Assembly (NCBI GenBank): GCA_004194705.1
Contig: SADC01001303.1
Location: forward strand, 504,501 to 568,500
DNA length: 64,000 bases
Direction of reading: 5' to 3'
From: Ditylenchus dipsaci
Lineage: Eukaryota > Nematoda > Chromadorea > Rhabditida > Anguinidae
Part shown: positions 1-10,365 of the stretch, one piece after another
How positions within the stretch are numbered: the first letter of the stretch is position 1
Layout: each line of letters starts with the position of its first letter
Notes under the pieces: model-generated
Databases searched by the model: none
What the model saw: the letters and a program-made list of their open reading frames with translations, nothing else
What the model was told of the DNA's origin: nothing
Translations under genes and position numbers: made by a program

Positions 1-180
1 CCCTTCGAAGGCGCAGAGGGCTTGGTTGCTTGGGGTCCAGATGTGCACACCCACATAACTTAGACGCAAACCACTCGAAATAGACTCTGGATGCATAAAA
101 ATGTAAGCATACCAGAGTTTATTTATGCGGTAGGTCCTACTCATCGAAACTATGTTCAAATCCTGTCTTTTTGGGGTATC
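1..180 (-). repeat. Fragment of dispersed foldback family F1
   Basis: This segment matches stretches near 9560-9660, 48550-48650 and 58430-58530. All share ACCAGAGTTTATTTATGCGG and a block ending in GTCTAAG followed by a GTATGTGGG-like donor on the minus strand. I call the family F1. Only one arm is in the window here, so the element probably continues beyond the left edge. No protein is encoded. Confidence 0.6.
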
Positions 181-186
181 CAAGTA

Positions 187-373
187 CAGTCAAACCTCGA
201 TAATCCGCCACCCCGCTAAACCGCCACCCTCGATAAACCGCCACCCTCGTTAAGCCCGATTTGGTTGGCCGTCAGAGAAACTCAATAAACTTTACCCCCG
301 CTAAGCCGCCACCTCGATAATCCGCCACCCTCGGATCGGTCCCATGGGGTGGCGGATTATCGAGGTTTGACTG
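187..373. mobile_element. Pogo/Tc1-like MITE, CCTCGATA type
   Basis: The ends are perfect inverted copies of CAGTCAAACCTCGATAATCC, flanked by TA at 185-186 and 374-375. Inside, the motif GATAAnCCGCCACC recurs several times near each end. Length is 187 bp with no coding capacity. TA target duplication and a CAGT terminus are typical of the pogo/Tc1-mariner superfamily; the source transposase is not in this window. Confidence 0.85.
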
Positions 374-540
374 TACCCTTTTAAGTTGAATTGCCTTGGT
401 CACCCAAGTCAAAATTTAGTTAAAAAAAATTCCAAAAAGTGCCGTCCCCCACCTGAAAACACCTTTACTCTACCTTCCAGGTCCTAAAACACGCAAAAAA
501 GTAGTTAAAAAACTTTCCGTGAGGAGTTGTTATACTATAC

Positions 541-810
541 TTTAGCCGTCTCGAGAGCATCAGTAGCTTCGATGAAGAGAAACTCGAGCTTAATAGATCC
601 GTCTATCATCGTCTAAAAATTGAGTGTATATCCAAGCAATAAAAAATATTTCAAAAATCTTACCTGTTCATACCAGGTCGCAAACACATTTTCCATGTGA
701 ACGTAACTGGTCAAGAAAATGACAATGCGATCAGGAACAACATTAGCTAGCTCTAGGATCAAACATTACCAGTCCCGGCCTTCGAATTCGGTACATTGGA
801 AAAATAACCT
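541..810 (-). CDS. ERCC2: XPD/ERCC2-like TFIIH helicase, two exons of a partial gene
   Basis: Two exons (810-664 and 612-541) are separated by a 51-bp intron with GTAAGA donor and TTTTTAG acceptor. The first reads ELANVVPDRIVIFLTSYVHM and then ENVFATWYEQ. The second reads LEFLFIEATDALETA. These match the XPD segment containing VVPDG, TSYxYM, SWYEQ and LLFIETQD in order. XPD is the 5'-3' DNA helicase of TFIIH, used in nucleotide excision repair and transcription initiation. A one-base frame slip lies just before ELANVV. The second exon ends at a possible GTATAG donor. The next XPD motifs are not found in the remaining 540 bases, which hold a MITE, so the gene either continues past the window edge or is truncated. 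RTEL1 and FANCJ fit the WYEQ region less well. Confidence 0.7.
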
Positions 811-827
811 CTGAAAAATTTACTCAC

Positions 828-905
828 ATAGACGAGCTCTACGCATCATGTTTGCTTGTACGGCAGCTTGGATTTTGGCTTCATCTATCGTCTGCTTCTT
901 CAGCC
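828..905 (-). CDS. Possible upstream exon next to the XPD fragment
   Basis: The minus strand is open here and reads IDEAKIQAAVQANMMRRARL, a charged helical composition unlike the surrounding AT-rich DNA. It lies just upstream of the XPD exon on the same strand. I do not recognise it as part of XPD. The gap to the XPD exon would be a 17-base intron (GTGAGT...TTTTTCAG), too short to accept easily, so a frame error or chance openness is also possible. Confidence 0.25.
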
Positions 906-960
906 TTTCCTTTTACCATCTTTTGATGATCGCAGTTCGACGACTTCCGGATTGACCATA

Positions 961-2635
961 AGACCATTAGGATTGCCTGGACACGCAAAAAATACTGAAA
1001 TACACAACAGACAAAAAGTGCGAAATCACACACTTTTCCATACAATTTATATACCAAACTGTAGCCTGTATATTCAGGAACCAGAAAAGTCAGACCAATT
1101 TTGCAAAGTCGGAATTCTCAAAACTAGAGACCGCTTTAAAGCAAACAACTGGCGTTTTCCGAGTAAAAATAGGGGTTTTTGCGTTTTCTTTTTAACTTTT
1201 GCATAAAACGCCCTAAATTTGCATTACATACGTCAAGTTTCGCGGTTTAAGTGGGCAATTAGGACATTTACTTTATGGCATATCCGATTTAATACGATTT
1301 ATTTCATCTCAAAACATGAAAAACATTAAAAATCCGAATAAAATTATTCCGGATAAATTACTGCCGAAAGTGATTTTTGGCGAATCCATTTTTTTCGAAA
1401 CTAATTTTCGGCGAATCCATTTATTTTTAAAATTATTGTGAGCTAAAACCAAGCAACGTAAAACCGAAGATATCATAATTTTTTTTTCTGTACAGCCAAC
1501 TAAATAAGTTTCAGGGTGGCGTAAACCGAGAGTGGCGTTAAATCAAGATGGCGTAAATTGAAAGTGACAAACTTTTGTGCCAAGACAAAAAATAAAACAC
1601 TTCTAACTTTCAGATTGCTTCAGCAAAAAGCTTTATAGGAAAAAAATTTCAAAACTAAAAACAGCATCGTGTTCAGCGTGAAATTCTGAGCTAGAGATCC
1701 CAGAAGTCACGCACTAGGATTGGAGTGTTAATGGAGGTTAATACACTTTAAAGTTTTTTCTTTTTCCTGTCTATCAAAAGGGTATGCTTGCCGCGGATGG
1801 GAATTTTTTGAAATGTGGGTACCGGGAAAATTCAAACGAGAATCAATTTCACGCAATTTGGTTAAAAGAGTAGGAGAAGACAGCATATGAAGTGTTCTTT
1901 CCTTGAAGTGCAACACCATCACACCCCACACCCCCACACCGCCACCCTCCCGAAGAAAACTACTGAAGCACACATTCATTAGGAGTATTATCAGATATAT
2001 ATGCTGAACAATTTTACTCGACTTTTAAACGCATTTTTCACCCCCAAAATCGACTTTTCCGCAGAAAAAACCTCTATGTCAAACCAGCATGTTCGATTCT
2101 CTATCGAATGGTATATAGAGTTTTTCCGAATCGCATCGTCACTACCATATGTTTCCTTGGTATGTGGGTATGTGAGAGTCCGCATCTCAACCTCAAGCAA
2201 CCAAGCCCCCTGGCCCCATTAGGGCGCTCTGAGACTTCTGGTCATAAAATGCATACCTAGTCTCTTTTTGCTTAGCTCAAGTCGGAAAAACATGGTAGAA
2301 TACTATATAAACACTACATTTTGACTATACACATACCCTTTTGGCTTAAGTTACCTTGGTCCCTCAAGGTGAAAAGTCAAAATCTTGGTGAAACTTTTTT
2401 TTTTCAAAAATGCTCGGCTGGACCCTTAAGATCTCTTTTCTGCACGTTTCAGAAGCAAAAACGTCGAAAAAACACAATTTTAGACGCTTCAGAGATAGGC
2501 CGTATAGTGTACTCCTGCGGAATAGTGAACTACACCAAGTTTTTTCACAGTCAACCCAAATAGTTAGTTCACTGAGTTTATTTATTGTCCAAGGTTGAGT
2601 GATGGTTAGTAACCGCTCAGGCATCGGCTTAGTCT
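961..2635. other. No gene recognised
   Basis: AT-rich DNA with only short chance reading frames. A piece near 2235-2290 resembles the F1 family (CATAAAATGCATACC). No exon with convincing splice sites or protein similarity was seen. Confidence 0.5.
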
Positions 2636-2862
2636 TTGACTTAAGCTAAGGCTTCGGCTAAGGCTTTGGCTTCGGCTTAGGCTTCGGCCTAGGCTCAAGC
2701 TTCGGCTAAGGCATCGGCTTAGGCTTGGGCTTAGGCTTCGGCTTAGACTTCGGCTTAGGCTTGGGCTTAGGCTTCGGCTTAGACTTCGGCTTCGGCTTAG
2801 GCTTAGGCTTCGGCTTAGGCTTCGGCTAAGGCTTCGGCTAAGGCTTCGGCTTAGGCTTAGGC
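2636..2862 (+). repeat. Degenerate GGCTTN hexamer array, GGCTTA/GGCTTC alternating
   Basis: About 38 hexamers in tandem, mainly GGCTTA and GGCTTC alternating, with GGCTTG, GGCTAA, GGCATC and GACTTC variants. GGCTTA is a circular permutation of TTAGGC, the nematode telomere repeat. The regular alternation with GGCTTC suggests a 12-bp higher-order unit. No long pure TTAGGC run occurs, so this is at most telomere-derived. A coincidental minisatellite is equally possible. Confidence 0.8.
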
Positions 2863-3834
2863 TTTTGATTAGGTGTGCCAGTTAGAACCTGTTTCTGACG
2901 AAAATGTCATTAGGCGAGTTAGTCCTTATTAGAAAGCCTCTCAAACGGCGAAGGACGCCGAGTTTGCTAGTTCTAATTTGCCTAGGCGCACACCCTTTTT
3001 ACTTTGACTTTGTAGGTAATTTAGGGTTAATATATGCTAGGGGAGATGCGATATGCCTAGCCTGAGGATCATTTTGATACTAAACTTGTAAATGAATATC
3101 GAAAAATAAGGCAGCGGTGGTTGTGTCTCCCTAATTTTTTTTTCAGATGATCTGGAGAGAGGGGCAGCACTTTATGATACATTCTCGGGTGCCCTGCATA
3201 AATCTGCAAAAAATTTAGTAAAATTTTTGAAAAAAGACAATTCTGAAGATTTCCTTGTGACACACAAATCGGGGGACTACGTCTACAGGTGAGGACCAAT
3301 GCAAAAATTGAAAAAAAAAGTTGTTTCAAATGTGCATCCGACCATTTTTATTTGATGGAAACATTGTAAAGAGTAACTTTGCAAAAAAAAAATACATCTT
3401 ATTGAACGAAAGAAGTCTTCTAGACTCGGGAAGTTGGGGTTTTTATATCAAATTTCCACCTAATGTCACAACCCTTTGAACATTTTTTGAATGAAAAGCA
3501 AGTTGATTATTTGTTTGTTACTCTAGACCAAAAAATCCAGATGAGGGATGGCATTAAAGGTAGACTCAGACGCCTACCAAAACAGTCTTATCTCTAAAAG
3601 AAAGGAGAATTGACCTTAGATAGTGCAAGTGGGGGATGAAGACAGCAAGCCAAGCCACTGCTGTTTGTTTACTACTGCCAATGTCCCCACCCATACAGTT
3701 ATGCAATACTCTACTGTGAGCCTATCCAACCCAATCCTCAACCAACACCACTTTTTGGTTTGAGATATTCTTCTGATTGCGCCACTATCACTCACTTTTT
3801 AACTCACCTACTTGCGCCACTGCTAATTGTTGTT

Positions 3835-3870
3835 CTTATAAAAAGAAGTGAAGAAGGATTACGTCACACT
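3835..3870 (+). promoter_or_regulatory. Possible TATA box and CRE/bZIP-like site
   Basis: TTATAAAA at about 3837 is followed 20 bases later by TTACGTCA, a half-CRE/half-PAR-bZIP site. The stretch 3560-3960 is less AT-rich than its surroundings and could be a promoter or 5' UTR. The next gene downstream on this strand is the bZIP gene at 7818, but I found no first exon linking them. This is composition-based guesswork. Confidence 0.2.
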
Positions 3871-4624
3871 CAACTTTTGTGGCTCTTTGATCCTAATGCC
3901 CTGAAGCTCATCTCATTGTCCTGACTAAGGTTGGTCATTTGCTTGGGTTGCGCAATTTATGAGGGTTGGTTATTAGACACCTTTGTTTCCCTAAGGCAAC
4001 TAGATTAGGGAAGTGGGAGCGAATGATCTAATGAGTGACAAACAGCTGACACAACAGTGTTTGCAAAATAAGGGCGAGAAATCATGTTGATACTCAATTT
4101 TTGGAAAAATCATTCTTATTCCAGACTAAAATTTGAGCAATTTTTCTGCGATACTTTTTTTTGTAAATTTTGGTGTGTTCTATAGTCAAACCTCAAATGA
4201 AGAGCTCCTTATATGCCTCGAGCCAACTCAGTGAATTTGTAGTAAACAACTATCCTTCGAATTCATAGCTTTTTCCAATTTACTCATATTTTTTTGAATT
4301 TATCGTGACTTGAAGAGATATTTTTTGTTCAATAGCCGACTTTTCGAGTGACCCGAGAGTGCCGCAGAGTCGGACCGTGTTCTGAAAAGGCGAAATACGC
4401 TTCTAGTAATGATAATCATTTTGATTCTAAATTTAAATTTGCAAACACTACTAAAATATTGCAAACATTCATGTGACCTTTTCCAATTGTCCAAAAAGGT
4501 GCATTTTAGATTTTTAGACGTGCTTGCATAGTGGAAAGGCTTAGATTTGAGTGGTAACAACTTTTTTGTTTTTAAATTCTAAAAAAATAATATTTCGACT
4601 GGCCTGAATCTCCGGTTTGTCCGG

Positions 4625-4772
4625 TTTCGTTATAGAGAGCGTCCGTTATGTAGAGCGTCGATTTAGGTCAAATTATACTAACTCTGACCAAATCGGCCAA
4701 ATTTTTTGTACGTTATGGAGAGCTGTCCGTTATTGAGGGGGTCCGTTATGGAGAGCGTTGACTGTAGTCAAT
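4625..4772 (+). mobile_element. Right-end remnant of a TA-flanked MITE
   Basis: Repeated CGTTATGGAGAGCGT units lead to a terminus GCGTTGACTG followed by TA, the mirror of the CAGTCAA starts seen in other MITEs here. Units near 4630-4660 lie in the same orientation, and no matching left terminus is visible. This is therefore a truncated copy or a solo end. Confidence 0.5.
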
Positions 4773-5215
4773 TGGAGTTGGCTGAGAGGGTAACTAACAC
4801 TTTACCTGCCCCCTCCCCACCTCACGGCTGACCCAGTTTCGAGGTGAATTTTTAAAAACCGATTGCATATTCATGTTTCTCGACCCGGATTTTTACGGGA
4901 AATGATCATCAGATTCTGTGAAAGTTAAAAAACGTTTTTTGGGATTTGCCTTGGTCCCAAGGTAAAATTTTTAGACAAATTTGAAAAAAAAATTTTAAAT
5001 TGGCGCCTTTTGAATTTTTAAGAGAATAAGGGCTGTATTTGGAGGGGAAGGGTATATAAGGGACCACTTTTATGTCAGAACAATAGAAAAGTAAATATGT
5101 GTATTCTTCGACTGCCTCACCATGTTTTTCAACTGGCCGTGGCAAAAAGAGACTCTATACGCATTTTTTGATCAAGAGTGCTTCTCGGAATCATGTCTGA
5201 GGTAAGTGCGTGCGC
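4773..5215 (+). repeat. F1-family fragment ending in ATGTCTGAGGTAAGTGCG
   Basis: The final 60 bases (TGATCAAGAGTGCTTCTCGG, then ATGTCTGAGGTAAGTGCGTG) match the F1 motif found at 13083-13150, 47655-47692, 48485-48548 and 58315-58380. The remainder is degenerate. It abuts the satellite that begins at 5231. Confidence 0.5.
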
Positions 5216-5230
5216 GCATCTCTAAGTCGA

Positions 5231-5788
5231 TGAGAATAACCGTAAAATAGTCTATTAGAGTTAGCTGTGAGATAGATAACTAGAGTTACCTGTGAAATAG
5301 TCATTAGAGTTAGCTGTGAGATAGATAACTAGAGTTACCTGTGAAATAGTCAATTAAAGTAACTGTGAAATAGTCAATTAGAGTTAGCTGTGAGATAGAT
5401 AACTAGAGTTACCTGTGAAATAGTCAATTAAAGTAACTGTGAAATAGTCAATTAGAGTTAGCTGTGAGATAGATAACTAGAGTTACCTGTGAAATAGTCA
5501 ATTAAGTAACCGTGAAATAGTCAATTAGAGTTAGCTGTGAGATAGATAACTAGAGTTACCTGTGAATAGTCAATTAAAGTAACTGTGAAATAGTCAATTA
5601 GAGTTAGCTGTGAGATAGATACTAGAGTTACCTGTGAAATAGTCAATTAAAGTAACCGTGAAATAGTCAATTAGAGTTAGCTGTGAGATAGATAACTAGA
5701 GTTACCTGTGAAATAGTCAATTAAAGTAACCGTGAAATAGTCAGTTAGAGTTAGCTGTGAGATAGATAACTAGAGTTACCTGTGAAAT
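5231..5788 (+). repeat. 74-bp satellite, left block
   Basis: The unit has three related parts of 24-25 bp: GTGAAATAGTCAATTAAAGT-family, GTGAAATAGTCAATTAGAGT-family and GTGAGATAGATAACTAGAGT-family. About seven units are present. Copies are nearly identical except for isolated single-base losses, such as GTGAATAG for GTGAAATAG and GATACTAG for GATAACTAG. The unit is kin to the dispersed GTTAACTGTGAAATAGTTAA segments elsewhere in the window. Confidence 0.95.
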
Positions 5789-6924
5789 GCTCTAGTTGAA
5801 TTGAACCTCTACAATTTGAACCCCGGTAAATTGACCCTCCGGTAAATTGAACCTCCAAATTCGTCTTGAGAGATTGTTTATCAAAACTAATTATATTTCG
5901 GTATCGGTAAAATCCTGTTAGGAAGAGTAAGCCACACGAAAGGGTAGGAAAACCACAAGGATATCAGGTCGTCCCATAATACGGGGTTCAACTTAAATGT
6001 GATAGTTACTAGCTTGCGCCACCCAGATTTTATCTAGATGGTGTTACTCAGGTGTTAGTTTACCCAGAATACGCAGATATTCAGTTAGTGCTATGCAGCT
6101 GAGGGTATATATAACCACTTAGAGCAAAAAAATTTCACTTTTTCGGGCCTTAAAACCTGTTTTATGGACTAATTCGGACATGCTGAAGATGGTTTGATAG
6201 TGCTAAAGTACCGTTTCGTAGGGTATTTCTTGAGCTTTTCTAAAACCCAGTTTTTGTAAAATCAATTATTGTCCAATGCTCAAACAATACTCGACGAAAC
6301 GGCATTCAATCACTATCAAACCATCCTCAGCATGCCTCAATAAGTCCAGAAAATAGGTGTTGGAACATGGAAAACGTAAAAAAAATTTTGCTCCGAGTGG
6401 ACGACACTTGGTTTTGTTGGTGCATTGATTATCCAGTAGAACTGAAGTTGGACCATAATTAAACATTTTAAGTATAAAAGTTCTACCAAATATTAAAACC
6501 CAGGTACCACTACACTACCTGGGTCGCCAACCTGGGTACGACTAGCTGGGTGCAACAAAACCAAGTGGTCGTCTACTTGGAGCAAAAAATTTTACGTTTT
6601 TCCTGTTCCAAAATCTGTTTTTCTGGACTGATTCGGACATGCTGAAGATGTTTAATAATAGCAAAATAAGGTTTTGTGTGGTATTTTTGAGTAACCCCAA
6701 AAAAACCCCCGCAAAATTTTGAAATTTCAAATCAAAAATGGCCTTAACTCTGAAATTGTATTCAAAGAAATGGGGGTGGGGGATTATTAGAGGGTGGGGG
6801 ATGGATTAATGGAGGTTATACGGTGAAAACCAAAAAATCTCGCCAAGACAAATTTGGAGGTTCAATTTACCGGAGGGTCAATTTACCGGGCTTCAATTTG
6901 TAGAGGTTCAATTTACCGCCGCCC
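5789..6924. mobile_element. 1.1-kb inverted-repeat element inserted in the satellite
   Basis: The array stops at CTGTGAAAT (5780-5788) and resumes with CTGTGAAAT (6925-6933). The insert carries terminal inverted repeats of about 85 bp built from GGTAAATTGAACCTC-type units. Inside lies a second inverted repeat around the TTCGGACATGCTGAAGATG motif (6175 and 6635, with its inverse near 6330) and a small CCAGGTA/TACCTGG hairpin region at 6500-6545. No transposase is encoded, so it is non-autonomous. The flanking direct repeat could be a target duplication but cannot be told from the array's own periodicity. Confidence 0.85.
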
Positions 6925-7460
6925 CTGTGAAATAGTCAATTAAAGTAACCGTGAAATAGTCAATTAGAGTTAGCTGTGAGATAGATAACTAGAGTTACCT
7001 GTGAAATAGTCAATTAAAGTAACTGTGAAATAGTCAATTAGAGTTAGCTGGAGATAGATAACTAGAGTTACCTGTGAAATAGTCAATTAAAGTAACCGTG
7101 AAATAGTCAATTAGAGTTAGCTGTGAGATAGATAACTAGATTACCTGTGAAATAGTCAATTAAAGTAACCGTGAAATAATCAATTAGAGTTAGCTGTGAG
7201 ATAGATAACTAGAGTTACCTGTGAAATAGTCAATTAAAGTAACCGTGAAATAGTCAATTAGAGTTAGCTGTGAGATAGATAACTAGAGTTACCTGTGAAA
7301 TAGTCAATTAAAGTAACCGTGAAATAGTCAATTAGAGTTAGCTGTGAGATAGATAACTAGAGTTACCTGTGAAATAGTCAATTAAAGTGACCGTGAAATA
7401 ATCAATTAGAGTTAGCTGTGAGATAGGTAACTAAAGTTACCTGTGAAATGGTCGATTAGA
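6925..7460 (+). repeat. 74-bp satellite, right block
   Basis: Continuation of the 5231-5788 array after the insertion, with about seven more units of the same three-part structure. Units at the far right (7390-7470) are more diverged, as expected at an array edge. Single-base losses again occur (AGCTGGAGATAG for AGCTGTGAGATAG; ACTAGATTACC for ACTAGAGTTACC). Confidence 0.95.
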
Positions 7461-7817
7461 GTTAACTGTGGAATAGTTATTCAGACTTAACTGTAAGACG
7501 TTTCGTCAGGGATTGACCTGATTAACTCTCAAAAAAAATGTTACCAAGTTACTATTGTACAAAAAACTGAAAAACTTTGAAAATTGTCTTTTGAATTGAT
7601 CGATTCCAGATCTAGCCAAGTATTCAAGTTATCATGTCATCGCGTTTTCGCTTATATATTTATGCTTGAACTTCTTCTCATCACTCACAAATATTCTCAT
7701 CTGAAGTTGAAAATTTAATTTTGGACCACTAATGCTTAAGAATATCGCAAAAAGTCATACCAAATAGAACATAACGAAAATCTCATATTTCGTAATTCAT
7801 TCAACCAAATATTTCAG

Positions 7818-8817
7818 GTTACCCCATGCTGTACTCCGGATTTCCCTATCCCACTCCTGCTCCACAATCCATCTCCAACACCTCTCCGAGTAATCACATT
7901 CTAACCCCCATTCCTACCACCTACAATTGCATCAGCACTTCAACTCCATTCTCCAACTTCACAGCAACTAGCCAACACTATCCTTTCAGGAGTTTTACCC
8001 CCACCACCAGCCTCAGTCAACCCACACTTGATCTATCCTGCACAAACTCCAGTTCTCTTCCCCACCTATAACTCTGATAGCCCGTGGACTACAGCTCAAC
8101 AACTACCTCAACCATCTCCAAAACCTGACCTGAAGCAAGATGATGTTGGCAACACAAGAAAACATTCTGGCTCCGTGTCTCATCCAGGAGGATGAGAACT
8201 ATGTGGAAAGTCCAGATGAAGAAGTACAGTAGTACAGCTAAAGTTTCATCTTTGGAACAGGAGAAGAGGTACCGGAGCGTCGCCAGAGAAAAACAACCAG
8301 CCGCTAAACATTCCAGGTAACAAATCTTATTTCGCCTTTTGATTATTATAAGTGATAAGTGTTATTAAAATTTCCAGAAGCAAACGCCGGAAAGGAGAAT
8401 GAGCTAAGATTAAGTTGACCAACTGAAAGCTGAGAATCTTCGGTTGAGGCAGCAGTTGGATGAAATTAACAAAAACATGCAGTTGTTTCAAGTGTAAGTA
8501 AATTGAGCGAAAAAGCAGCACAAGAGAGTGCTGATAAGCAGTGAGAACAATGAGAATTCCCCCTCTTATTTGTATGGCTGATATGTGCTACGTTGCAGTG
8601 TAAATTTGTGAAAATACTGTATGTATTATTGATAAAATTTAAATTGTGTGGACGGTCAGTTTACTAATTTTTTTATGAAGTTATAAATGGACTATCAATC
8701 GAACAGAAAAAGGCTCTTAGTCTTATTTCAAACACTTCAATTTTTAAATTTTTTTTCAGAAATAGAAAGCTCATAGAAAAGCATCTTTGTCAATTTACAG
8801 TCGAAAAAATTCTGTGA
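7818..8817 (+). CDS. bZIP transcription factor, PAR/NFIL3/CES-2-like, 3' exons
   Basis: Three exons are visible: 7818-8316, 8378-8493 and 8760-8817, with introns of 61 and 266 bp and clean TTTCAG/TTCCAG acceptors. The first encodes a Pro/Ser/Thr-rich segment (GFPYPTPAPQ). It ends in a basic region which, allowing three missing bases, reads ERRQRKNNQAAKHSR. The second gives SKRRKGEN and then DQLKAENLRLRQQL, the leucine zipper. The last ends VNRKLIEKHLCQFTVEKIL at TGA. The N-x-A-A-x-x-S-R signature and the RKNN lead are typical of PAR/NFIL3/CES-2 factors, which bind TTACGTAA-like sites as dimers in the nucleus. AATAAA lies at about 8920. The first exon(s) with the start codon are not identified. 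Several frame breaks occur, all consistent with single-base losses. Confidence 0.75.
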
Positions 8818-8829
8818 AGTGGATTTAGT

Positions 8830-9420
8830 CGCCATTTCAGCTGCGCTACATCATGTGCTCAATGATTATTACAGCACTACACAAAAAGAAAACATTAAAA
8901 TCAAAATACTGTTCAATTTCAATAAAATTGTGTTCTTTAGAAGAGAAAAATTCAAAACAAAAATAACGTTTTATCTAATAAACGTAAGTAATAAATCTTT
9001 TTCACATATCAAATGGCATTATATTAGCTATTGTGGGTAAATCATTTCTTGTCCAGTGAAAAATGTTTTATAAAATAAGCAAGCAAATTCAGCATAAAAA
9101 TGATATTTATGAATTTCCTAATTTTTTTATAGACGCAACAATTTTTTTCATCAAGCTAAACCAAAGACAAGCCCGAAAATTGAAAAAAAAACCATTATTC
9201 GATATTGCTTTTTTTAAGTTTGGTGGTATTTAATTTTTGTGTAATTGATAGGACCGCTAACCTCGGAAAATTGACCGCAAATTTCTCATTGGCTTCTGAT
9301 AGTCTATATAACTCCCTAAGTATTACTGATCCTTTAAAGATCATTTTAATGGTTATTCACCAAGAAAAAATGACGATTGCTCAGAGACAAATTCGAACCT
9401 TGAAGCACATGAAAATATGC
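8830..9420. other. 3' flank of the bZIP gene; nothing else recognised
   Basis: AT-rich DNA holding the putative AATAAA of the bZIP gene and chance reading frames only. Confidence 0.4.
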
Positions 9421-9424
9421 GACA

Positions 9425-9860
9425 CCTACTTGGATATAAACCCCCCCCCAAATCAACTTTTTTCAAAAGTGTTCCAAACACCCTATATCAACCTAAAATG
9501 GCCTCAGGAGTTCGAAAAAGTAATTGTTTTCAAGTTCTGGTATAGATGAGTGAACTGCGCACAACCACATACCTTAGACGCAAATCAATCGAAAGTGACT
9601 CTGATGCATGAAAAGCATGCATACCAGAGTTTATTTATGCGGTAGGCCACAAATTCAAAACTTTGTTCAACATCTTCTTTTTTGTTCAAAATTGGCACCT
9701 TTTCGGTCCATTTACAACCAAATACAGACCTAAATCCTTCAAAAATGGTCGAAATGGTCATTTTGGGTGGTCCAAAAGTCAAATTTTTTATTGATCAGAA
9801 CTCAAAAATAATGCCTTTTGAATTCCTGAGACCATTTAAGGTCGAAATTTGGACGGTGTC
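9425..9860. mobile_element. F1-family element
   Basis: The left end has the C-run and AATCAACTTTTTTCAAAAGT followed by the GGCCTCAGGAGTTCGAAAAA block of the family. The middle holds the ACCAGAGTTTATTTATGCGG block. The right part carries the inverse blocks TTTTTTATTGATCAGAACTC and TTCCTGAGACCATTTAAGG. It is a non-coding foldback structure; the right terminus is degenerate. Confidence 0.6.
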
Positions 9861-9889
9861 CCATTTTTTAACCCGTTTTTTTCGCCGTC

Positions 9890-10010
9890 TTTTGAGTTTT
9901 ACGCCGGCCGTCCGCCCGGCCGTCCATTTCAAAAAAATTTTCCCGGCCGTCTACCGGCTGTCCAAAATTTGCCGGCTAGCCGGCTACTTCGTAGCTGCCG
10001 TCCGCGTCCA
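9890..10010. repeat. GC-rich GCCGTCC/GCCGGC cluster
   Basis: A GC-rich island with repeated GGCCGTCC and GCCGGCTAGCCGGC palindromes. A related GCCGTCC-rich island lies at 11660-11800, on the other side of the hAT foldback. They may be subterminal repeats of a larger element, but I could not define its ends. Confidence 0.4.
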
Positions 10011-10365
10011 TAACAGAAATTTTTTTGTTCGAATAACAAAACGGTAAGCATACAATAATGGGCATCGTAATTATTTAGAGGTTTTTTGTCATAACTTAGT
10101 ATTGAACGAGCTTTTTAATGAAGTTTTTCAATACTTAGCATTCTGTACTCAGCGTGCATTATAAGAATGAAGAATAGTCGCTCGGCTGCTCCAATAAAGC
10201 GGAATTATGAATATGTCTAGCGCAAGTGTTTTTACTAAAACTCGTTTTAATGATTTTTTCGCCATTTTTGAATTGTTCTTCGTTGTAGAAAACAAACAGA
10301 AGGGTCCAACAACTTCACATTTATGTAGTAGAGTTTGCTGTTGTAGCGATCTCAGAAGTTATGAC

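Noticed and set aside
811..827. A 17-base intron (GTGAGT...TTTTTCAG) joining the upstream open stretch to the XPD exon
   Set aside because: The other introns measured here are at least 47 bp. The upstream stretch does not match XPD, so a frame error or chance is likelier.
5231..7460. CRISPR-like spaced repeats
   Set aside because: The units are contiguous 24-25-bp subrepeats without unique spacers, in a eukaryotic satellite.
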